Assembly: GCA_017544185.1 (NCBI GenBank)
Contig: JAFYEQ010000152.1
Span: 1-5,984, forward strand
Direction: 5' to 3'
Source of the DNA: Oscillospiraceae bacterium
Lineage (GTDB): Bacteria; Bacillota; Clostridia; Oscillospirales; Ruminococcaceae
Length of the DNA stretch: 5,984 nucleotides
Under the pieces are notes generated by a model. The model was not told the DNA's origin. It did not search any database and worked only from the letters and a program-made list of their open reading frames with translations. The first letter of the stretch is position 1; each line of letters begins with the position of its first letter. Shown here piece after piece: positions 1 to 4,672 of this stretch. The translations under genes were made by a program, and so were the position numbers.

Positions 1-87
1 AGTATTGATCTTCTTGAGCGTCTTCCTGTCCTGCCCCTGCCAGTAGAGATAGTCCTCCCACGCATCCTCGTCCCATTTCAGCTTCAT
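1..87 (-). CDS. yoeB: Txe/YoeB-family addiction module toxin, N-terminal fragment (runs off the left edge)
   Basis: Only the first 29 residues are inside the window. They read MKLKWDEDAWEDYLYWQ and then GQDRKTLKKINT, which matches the opening of E. coli YoeB (MKLIWSEESWDDYLYWQ...) closely enough to name the family. YoeB-type toxins are small RelE-fold ribonucleases of about 85 residues that bind the ribosome and cut mRNA in the A site. The catalytic C-terminal residues are outside the window, so activity cannot be judged. The ATG at 87 overlaps the antitoxin stop codon in an ATGA arrangement, which implies translational coupling. An AGAGG ribosome binding site lies at 95-99, seven bases upstream. 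Expression should come from the antitoxin promoter at 379-407. The family call is firm for so short a fragment because of the distinctive YLYWQ block and the gene order. Confidence 0.85.
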   Translation of the reverse strand, partial: MKLKWDEDAWEDYLYWQGQDRKTLKKINT

Positions 88-356
88 TCGTCTACCTCTA
101 TGAGATCGTGCTCTGTGAGCTCTCTCGTACCGTTCTCGATACCTTCGATCACCGTATCCAGATGCTTCATATTGCTCTCACTGTAGAACGGATCGGCATT
201 AGCCGTGAGTTCGAAGGGGATGCGCTGCTCAGACACCGCTTTTTTGGCAAATATACTGAACGCAGTGCTCATAGTCATACCGATATTAGAACATAGCTCG
301 CTGAAGGCAGTCTTGGTATCTGCATCCATGCGCACCGTAAATGTCGTCTGCGCCAT
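84..356 (-). CDS. RelB/DinJ-family antitoxin (ribbon-helix-helix)
   Basis: This 90-residue protein begins with a ribbon-helix-helix DNA-binding domain at about residues 4-50. The strand TTFTVRMD is followed by helix residues DADTKTAFSELCSNIG and by the RelB/DinJ hallmark MTMSTAFSIFAKKAV...RIPFEL. The acidic tail (residues 56-90: FYSESNMKHLDTVIEGI...ELTEHDLIEVDE) is the expected toxin-neutralising segment. By family knowledge it should bind the adjacent YoeB-type toxin and repress its own promoter as a dimer. The start is supported by a near-perfect AAGGAGGTG site at 362-370 just before ATG 356. It forms a two-gene operon with the toxin through a 4-base ATGA overlap. The unusual point is the pairing: E. 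coli YoeB is paired with YefM, a Phd-fold antitoxin, whereas this one is RelB/DinJ-like. The C-terminal tail is probably what determines the partner. Confidence 0.92.
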   Translation of the reverse strand: MAQTTFTVRMDADTKTAFSELCSNIGMTMSTAFSIFAKKAVSEQRIPFELTANADPFYSESNMKHLDTVIEGIENGTRELTEHDLIEVDE

Positions 357-361
357 AACAG

Positions 362-370
362 CACCTCCTT
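362..370 (-). promoter_or_regulatory. Strong ribosome binding site of the antitoxin gene
   Basis: Read on the minus strand, this is AAGGAGGTG, followed five bases later by ATG 356. It is close to a perfect anti-Shine-Dalgarno match and much stronger than the toxin site (AGAGG at 95-99). That difference fits the usual need for more antitoxin than toxin. Confidence 0.85.
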
Positions 371-372
371 TA

Positions 373-402
373 TATTACAGTATAACACAAATGTATTACA
401 TT
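373..402. promoter_or_regulatory. Candidate autoregulatory operator of the toxin-antitoxin operon
   Basis: A 13-base dyad, AATGTA-N-TACATT on the minus strand, fills 390-402, between the -35 and -10 boxes. The word TGTAATA (minus strand) occurs at 394-400 and again at 373-379, exactly 21 bases apart, about two helical turns. The second copy overlaps the edge of the -10 box. A ribbon-helix-helix antitoxin bound here would block RNA polymerase. The repeats are visible directly; the operator role is inferred from the autoregulation usual in RelB/DinJ modules. Confidence 0.6.
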
Positions 403-407
403 GTCAA
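379..407 (-). promoter_or_regulatory. sigmaA-type promoter of the toxin-antitoxin operon
   Basis: Minus-strand reading gives TTGACA (402-407), a 17-base spacer and TATACT (379-384), with a TGT immediately before the -10 box acting as an extended -10. The -35 box is exact consensus and the -10 differs at one base. The predicted transcription start is near 372, giving a leader of about 16 bases. The promoter sits 31 bases downstream of the mutS2 stop codon, so the pair can be expressed independently of mutS2. Confidence 0.85.
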
Positions 408-437
408 GCATATCAGCACCAATGTCATCTATCTCTC

Positions 438-2819
438 TTACTTCAGCTCGACCACAGTGACGCCGTGCTCGCCCTCGCCGTAGACTCCGTCGCGGAAGGA
501 CTTGACCGAGGGATGGGACTTCAGATGGCGCTGTATGCCCTGCCTGAGCTGGCCGGTGCCCTTGCCGTGTATGATAGTGACTATGCCCGCCCCCATCATG
601 ACAGCGTTGTCGATGAAGATATCCGTCTCGAGTATGCCCTCGTCCACTGCGTAGCCGCGTATATCCAGCTCCAGCGATCCGCGCCGCTCCTGCTTGCCCG
701 TCACCTGAGAACGGCTGGATGAGCCCTTGCGCTGTGCAGGCTTCTCCTGCTCTATGAGGCGCAGCTTGGATATATTGGTCTTGGTGCGCATCACGCCCAT
801 CTGGACGAATACGTTGCCGTGTACATCGGGGGTGCCGGAGAGCACGCCCGTCTTCTTCAGATCCGTCACCATGACGGTATCGCCCTTTTTGAAGGGCCTT
901 GGAGGTGTGTACGCCGCCTCCTCGCGCTTGTTGATCGGGTTAGCTTCGGTGTACATGCGGTCCATGGCGGATCTTGCACGGGACTTGGCCTCGGCAGCGC
1001 GGCGCTGGAACTCTTCCTTGTTCTGTGCCTTGCGTATGTCGGCCAGCTCGTCGAGCAGCTTGTCGGACTCCAGACGGCAGTTCTCTATGATCCGCATCGC
1101 TTGTACCCTTGCCTTCTCCAGCTCCGCCTCACGGGACTGATACAGTCTGTCGCGCTCGGCCTCGGCTTCCTCGAGAGCCTTTTTCTGCTCCGCCATGATA
1201 CGCTCTGTCTCGGCGGTCTTCTCGGCAAATTCCTTTCGCGCCCTCTCCAGATTAGCAACAGCCTCCTCGAAGCGGGCATTGTTCTCGCTGACCAGCTCCC
1301 TTGCGCGGGACACGATGCCCGCAGGCACGCCCAGACGCTGGGATACCTCAAATGCGTTGGACTTGCCGGGGGCACCTATGATCAGACGATACGTGGGACG
1401 CAGAGTTGCCTCGTCGAACTCGCAGGATGCGTTCATCACGTCATCCCTGCCCATGGCGAACACCTTGAGCTCCTGATAATGGGTGGTGACGAACACCTTC
1501 GCTCCCTGAGCCATCAGCTGCTCTATCACTGATACCGCCAGCGCCGCGCCCTCTACGGGGTCGGTGCCGCCGCCCAGCTCATCTAAGAGCACCAAAGATC
1601 TGCCGTCGGCCTTGGAGAGTATATCCACGATATTGGACATATGGGACGAGAACGTGGACAGGCTCTCCTCTATGCTCTGCATATCGCCTATGTCCACCAG
1701 TATATGGTCGAACACGGAGATCTTCGACCCGTCGGACGCGGGTATCATGAGCCCGCACATAGCCATGGCTGTCAGAAGACCTGCTGTCTTCAGGAGCACT
1801 GTCTTACCGCCGGTATTGGGACCCGTGACGATCAGCGCGTCATAGCCCTCGCCCAGCTTTATGTCCACGGGGACCGCAGTGCGCTTGTCCAGCAGCGGAT
1901 GACGCGCCCTGCGCAGATCCGTTATACCGTCATCGGATAACTGCGGCACGGTGCTGTTCATCTTTGCGCCCAGCTCCGCCTTGATAAAGTAGTACAGCAG
2001 CTCCGACACGGTCTCATAGTCGCGCTTGACCGTCTCCGCACAGGCAGCACAGTCGGAGGACAGCTCCGCCAGTATGCGCTCTATCTCCGCCTGCTCCTGT
2101 CCTTCCAGCACGCGTATGTCATTGTTTGCCTCTACCACTGCCTCTGGCTCGATGAAAAGCGTGTTGCCCGATGCCGACGCAGCGTGGACGATGCCGCGCA
2201 CCGCTCCCTTATGCTCTGCCTTTACGGGTATGACGTATCTGCCGTCGCGGACGGTGATGATGTTCTCCTGTAGGGTCTTCTGCACCTCTGCGGACTTGAG
2301 CATCTTGTCAAGGCTCTCACGTATGCGTATGCCGGCACGGGCGATCTTGCGGCGTATGTCAGCAAGCGCCGGACTGGCGGTATCGGAGATCTCCTCGGGG
2401 GAGATGATGGCATTTCGTATCTTCTGCTCCAGCCAGTCATTGGGCGTGAGGGACATGAACATCTCATCCAGGACGGTCTCCCCGGTATTGACGTCCGCAT
2501 CCCTGCGGTAGTTGTACATGGAGCCTATCTGCCTTAGCATCTGAGCCACTTCCAGCAGCTCGCCCGGGGACAGTGACGCGCCCGAGAGCGCTCTGTCCAT
2601 GTGCAGGCTCATATCCTTATACTTGTATGACGGAGCGGTGCCGTTCTTTACGGCCAGCTCAAAGGCTGCGGCCGTCTTGTCCATCTCACGCCTTACGGCG
2701 TCAAGGTCGCTAGACGGCGTGAGCTCGCGCACCAGCTGCGCGGTGCGTTCGTTCTCCGCCATTTCCCCCAGCATAGACAGTATCTTGTCCAGCTCCAGGG
2801 TCTTATAATATCTGTTCAT
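438..2819 (-). CDS. mutS2: MutS2 family ATPase with C-terminal Smr domain (ribosome rescue / recombination control)
   Basis: The 793-residue product is full length for MutS2. Residues 1-300 form the core and clamp-like N-terminal part and include the block SASGNTLFIEPEAVVEANN. The ABC-type ATPase follows: Walker A GPNTGGKT (333-340), the STFSSHM signature (388-394), Walker B LVLLDELGGGTDP (409-421, with D413 and E414) and the THYQELK switch (446-452). A charged coiled coil spans about 505-620, a KOW/SH3-like segment 642-690, and a Smr domain 715-793 with LDIRG (718-722), HGKGTG (751-756) and the GVTVVELK end. It lacks the mismatch-recognition domain of MutS. In other bacteria MutS2 proteins suppress homologous recombination by nicking DNA, and in Bacillus subtilis the protein (also called RqcU) splits collided ribosomes. 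All nucleotide-binding motifs are intact. The ATG has a moderate AAAGGA site at 2825-2830. It lies 55 bases after putP in the same orientation, and no promoter of its own is obvious. Confidence 0.96.
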   Translation of the reverse strand: MNRYYKTLELDKILSMLGEMAENERTAQLVRELTPSSDLDAVRREMDKTAAAFELAVKNGTAPSYKYKDMSLHMDRALSGASLSPGELLEVAQMLRQIGSMYNYRRDADVNTGETVLDEMFMSLTPNDWLEQKIRNAIISPEEISDTASPALADIRRKIARAGIRIRESLDKMLKSAEVQKTLQENIITVRDGRYVIPVKAEHKGAVRGIVHAASASGNTLFIEPEAVVEANNDIRVLEGQEQAEIERILAELSSDCAACAETVKRDYETVSELLYYFIKAELGAKMNSTVPQLSDDGITDLRRARHPLLDKRTAVPVDIKLGEGYDALIVTGPNTGGKTVLLKTAGLLTAMAMCGLMIPASDGSKISVFDHILVDIGDMQSIEESLSTFSSHMSNIVDILSKADGRSLVLLDELGGGTDPVEGAALAVSVIEQLMAQGAKVFVTTHYQELKVFAMGRDDVMNASCEFDEATLRPTYRLIIGAPGKSNAFEVSQRLGVPAGIVSRARELVSENNARFEEAVANLERARKEFAEKTAETERIMAEQKKALEEAEAERDRLYQSREAELEKARVQAMRIIENCRLESDKLLDELADIRKAQNKEEFQRRAAEAKSRARSAMDRMYTEANPINKREEAAYTPPRPFKKGDTVMVTDLKKTGVLSGTPDVHGNVFVQMGVMRTKTNISKLRLIEQEKPAQRKGSSSRSQVTGKQERRGSLELDIRGYAVDEGILETDIFIDNAVMMGAGIVTIIHGKGTGQLRQGIQRHLKSHPSVKSFRDGVYGEGEHGVTVVELK

Positions 2820-2844
2820 AGTATTCCTTTATGTTATCGGGTAC

Positions 2845-2872
2845 GAAGGGCCTGCCCTCAGAGAGCATGCTC
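2845..2872 (-). other. Two short hairpins between putP and mutS2
   Basis: Starting three bases after the putP stop codon, the minus-strand transcript has GAGCATGCTC (2863-2872), a perfect 10-base palindrome able to form a small stem. It then has GAGGGCAGGCCCTTC (2845-2859), able to form a 5-base-pair stem. Neither is followed by a run of T on the minus strand, so they do not look like an intrinsic terminator. They could slow polymerase or protect the putP mRNA end, but read-through into mutS2 seems likely. Confidence 0.35.
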
Positions 2873-2874
2873 CC

Positions 2875-4422
2875 TTACTTGCTGAGCTCAGCGCTCACCT
2901 CATCGAACTCGTCCGTGATCTCCTTATCGGGTGCGGGAGTAACGAGAGATACCACCACGATGGTGATGAGAGCGAGTATGAATGCGGGGAGGAGCTCATA
3001 TATAGCGAATATGGGGCTGAGCTTGGATATCGCGAACTTCCATACGAATATCATCACGCCGCCCACTGCGATGCCTGCGCACGCGCCGTACTTGTTGGCA
3101 CGCTTCCAGAACAGGGACACCAGCATGAGAGGGCCGAAGGTAGCGCCGAAGCCTGCCCACGCGAAGGATACCACACGGAACACAGAGGAGCTCTCGTCCC
3201 ATGCGAGTATGACGCCCAGACACGCGATGACCAAGAGCACTACTCTCGCTGCGATCATAGACATCTTTTCGTCGAGCTTGATGCCCAGCACGCTCTTGAC
3301 CAGGTTCTCCGACATGGAGGACGATGCTGCCAGGAGCTGCGAGTCGGATGTGGACATGGTACATGCCAGTATGCCTGCGAATATGATGCCTGCTATGAGA
3401 GCGGCGGGTATGGAGTGCTGGCTGAGCACCATAGCCATCTTGAGCACTACGGTCTCAGACTGGGAGGAGTCGGTGAGGGCTTCTATGATACCGCCCTTGG
3501 TGAGCGCGTTGCCGATGAGGCCTATGAGCACTGCCACGCCCATAGCGATCACTACCCATATGGATGCGATGCGGCGGGAGATCTTCACCTTGTCCTTGTC
3601 CTTTATAGCCATGAAGCGAAGGAGGATATGAGGCATACCGAAGTAGCCCAGGCCCCATGCAAGAGTGGATACCACGGAGATGAAGCCGAACTCCACATGC
3701 TCACCGCCGACTACGCCGTTGGTGGTAGTGGTAGACATGGCGATATAGTCGGGTATGGACTTTGCGTTGGCGATCACTGCGTCCATGCCGCCCGCGGTAG
3801 ACACACCGTATACCACGAGTATCACCAGAGCAGTGGTCATTACGATAGACTGTATCAGGTCCGTGAAGCTGGCTGCCATGAAGCCGCCCAGAGAGGTATA
3901 GGCGATTATGACGATGGCACTGAAGATCATGGCGAAGTGGTAGTCCCAGTCGAAGAGCTGGTGGAACAGCTTACCGCAGGCCGAGAAGCCCGATGCTGTA
4001 TAGGGCACGAAGAAGATCAGTATGATCAGTGCCGACAGCGCCATGAGCACACGGCTGCTGTCACGGAAGCGGGCAGAGAAGAAGTCGGGTATGGTTATGG
4101 AGCCGCACTTCTGGGAGTATACCCTCAGTCTCTTGGCCACCAGCAGCCAGTTGAGGTATGTGCCCACGGCCAGACCTATGACCGTCCAGCCCACCTCTGC
4201 AGTACCGCAGAGATATGCAAGGCCGGGCAGGCCCATCAGCAGATAGCTGGACATATCCGAAGCCTCTGCGCTCATGGCAGATACTATGGGGCCCAGTCTG
4301 CGTCCGCCCAGATAGAAGTCGCCTACGCTGTCGTTCTTCTTTGAGAATATAGCACCTATCGTGACCATAGCGCCCATATAGACCACTATGGTGATGAGTA
4401 TGGTGAGTACCGATGTTGACAA
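2875..4422 (-). CDS. putP: Sodium/proline symporter (SSS family, PutP)
   Basis: This 515-residue membrane protein is slightly longer than E. coli PutP (502 residues) and aligns with it throughout by eye. It imports L-proline with Na+ across the cytoplasmic membrane, for use as nutrient or compatible solute. Diagnostic blocks are FYLGGRRLGP (36-45), SAEASDMSSYLLMGLPG (51-67), GLGYFGMPHILLRFMA (257-272), MSTSDSQLL (356-364) and AWAGFGATFGP (421-431). D56 corresponds to the Na+-binding D55 of E. coli PutP, and S357/T358 to its S340/T341 Na+-site pair. About thirteen hydrophobic helices are visible, from residues 5-25 to about 475-495, with an acidic cytoplasmic tail. The residue matching Trp59 of E. 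coli is Tyr60. The start is TTG at 4422: no in-frame ATG lies upstream, the next Met (16) falls inside helix 1, and GGGAG sits eight bases before the TTG. It is transcribed divergently from the sensor gene at 4673. Proline is the best substrate guess; pantothenate or another SSS substrate is less likely. Confidence 0.93.
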   Translation of the reverse strand: MSTSVLTILITIVVYMGAMVTIGAIFSKKNDSVGDFYLGGRRLGPIVSAMSAEASDMSSYLLMGLPGLAYLCGTAEVGWTVIGLAVGTYLNWLLVAKRLRVYSQKCGSITIPDFFSARFRDSSRVLMALSALIILIFFVPYTASGFSACGKLFHQLFDWDYHFAMIFSAIVIIAYTSLGGFMAASFTDLIQSIVMTTALVILVVYGVSTAGGMDAVIANAKSIPDYIAMSTTTTNGVVGGEHVEFGFISVVSTLAWGLGYFGMPHILLRFMAIKDKDKVKISRRIASIWVVIAMGVAVLIGLIGNALTKGGIIEALTDSSQSETVVLKMAMVLSQHSIPAALIAGIIFAGILACTMSTSDSQLLAASSSMSENLVKSVLGIKLDEKMSMIAARVVLLVIACLGVILAWDESSSVFRVVSFAWAGFGATFGPLMLVSLFWKRANKYGACAGIAVGGVMIFVWKFAISKLSPIFAIYELLPAFILALITIVVVSLVTPAPDKEITDEFDEVSAELSK

Positions 4423-4430
4423 GATAAAAA

Positions 4431-4440
4431 CTCCCTTCCT
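4431..4440 (-). promoter_or_regulatory. Ribosome binding site that supports the putP TTG start
   Basis: On the minus strand this reads AGGAAGGGAG. The GGGAG core ends eight bases before TTG 4422. The upstream frame shows no alternative ATG or GTG near enough to use this site, so it decides the start codon. Confidence 0.7.
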
Positions 4441-4456
4441 TGATTGATACCATTCT

Positions 4457-4485
4457 ATTATACCACATCACATAGCCGATTTCAA
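4457..4485 (-). promoter_or_regulatory. sigmaA-type promoter of putP
   Basis: Minus-strand boxes are TTGAAA (4480-4485) and TATAAT (4457-4462) with a 17-base spacer. TGG immediately before the -10 box gives an extended -10. Predicted transcription starts near 4450, leaving a leader of about 28 bases before the TTG. The word AATGGTATC (4446-4454, minus strand) overlaps the predicted start point and is repeated at the divergent promoter. Confidence 0.85.
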
Positions 4486-4511
4486 GAGCTAACGGCAAAA
4501 TAGTTCGCCCG

Positions 4512-4535
4512 TATGTCAGCGCTCCCCATGACATA
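4512..4535. promoter_or_regulatory. Inverted repeat TATGTCA-N10-TGACATA, candidate regulator binding site
   Basis: Two perfect 7-base arms (4512-4518 and 4529-4535) are separated by 10 bases. The arms face each other with a centre-to-centre distance of 17 bases, compatible with a dimeric regulator. The site lies 26 bases upstream of the putP -35 box and 35 bases upstream of the divergent -35 box, a position suited to an activator of either or both genes. No regulator can be named. The structure is seen directly; the function is inferred. Confidence 0.5.
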
Positions 4536-4551
4536 AAATGATCATTTTATG
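4532..4551. repeat. Perfect 20-base palindrome between divergent promoters
   Basis: The half-site CATAAAATGA is followed directly by its exact reverse complement, TCATTTTATG. It overlaps the last four bases of the 7-10-7 inverted repeat and ends 19 bases before the right-hand -35 box (4571). It is AT-rich, and no T-run follows in either direction that would make a terminator, so an operator is more likely than a terminator. Chance occurrence of a perfect 20-base palindrome in 6 kb is unlikely, though AT-rich sequence raises the odds. Confidence 0.6.
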
Positions 4552-4570
4552 AAAAATGACGTATATGGTA

Positions 4571-4599
4571 TTGAAATTTACGGAGATATGTGTTATAAT
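4571..4599 (+). promoter_or_regulatory. sigmaA-type promoter of the LacI-like sensor gene
   Basis: The boxes TTGAAA (4571-4576) and TATAAT (4594-4599) are separated by 17 bases, and TGT before the -10 box forms an extended -10. The predicted start is near 4606, giving a leader of about 67 bases. The layout, including AATGGTATC at 4604-4612 over the start point, mirrors the putP promoter. Confidence 0.85.
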
Positions 4600-4621
4600 A
4601 GATAATGGTATCGTATCCAAA

Positions 4622-4668
4622 CAGATCTTGGGGATCTGATCTCTTTGATGATGTAAGACAGAGGGGAT
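4622..4668 (+). promoter_or_regulatory. Structured mRNA leader with two tandem hairpins, the second covering the ribosome binding site
   Basis: The first stem pairs CAGATC (4622-4627) with GATCTG (4633-4638) around the loop TTGGG. Directly after it, 4639-4646 (ATCTCTTT) can pair with 4661-4668 (GAGGGGAT) in an 8-base-pair stem containing four Watson-Crick and wobble alternations (three G-U pairs within it plus one at its end), closing a 14-base loop. The second arm contains the GAGGGG Shine-Dalgarno sequence, six bases before ATG 4673. This could tune translation. It does not match any riboswitch consensus that I recognise, including c-di-GMP-I. Confidence 0.35.
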
Positions 4669-4672
4669 AGTT

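Noticed and set aside
819..1532. 237-codon open frame on the plus strand opposite mutS2
   Set aside because: It is antisense to the MutS2 ATPase and coiled-coil regions and is Leu/Gly/His-rich with no motif; a shadow of mutS2 codon bias.
2831..3631. 266-codon open frame on the plus strand covering the putP 3' half
   Set aside because: It is a low-complexity translation (Ser, Met, Ala, Thr) antisense to conserved putP codons, with no domain and no convincing ribosome site; a shadow frame.
3415..4344. 309-codon open frame on the plus strand opposite putP
   Set aside because: It lies entirely antisense to putP, which shows clear family motifs along its full length. The translation is rich in His, Gly and Tyr with no recognisable domain, as expected from the complement of a biased coding sequence.
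4061..4534. 157-codon minus-strand open frame starting upstream of putP
   Set aside because: It runs through the putP promoter and then overlaps putP out of frame. The overlapping frame carries the conserved symporter motifs, so this frame is not coding.
4532..4551. Bidirectional intrinsic terminator reading of the 20-base palindrome
   Set aside because: The region is between divergent promoters, where no transcripts converge. The stem is AT-rich and lacks a following T-run on either strand.
4606..4672. Cyclic di-GMP riboswitch in the sensor-gene leader
   Set aside because: The leader, at about 67 bases, is short for a complete aptamer plus expression platform, and I do not see the conserved GEMM-type core. 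Only simple hairpins are supportable.
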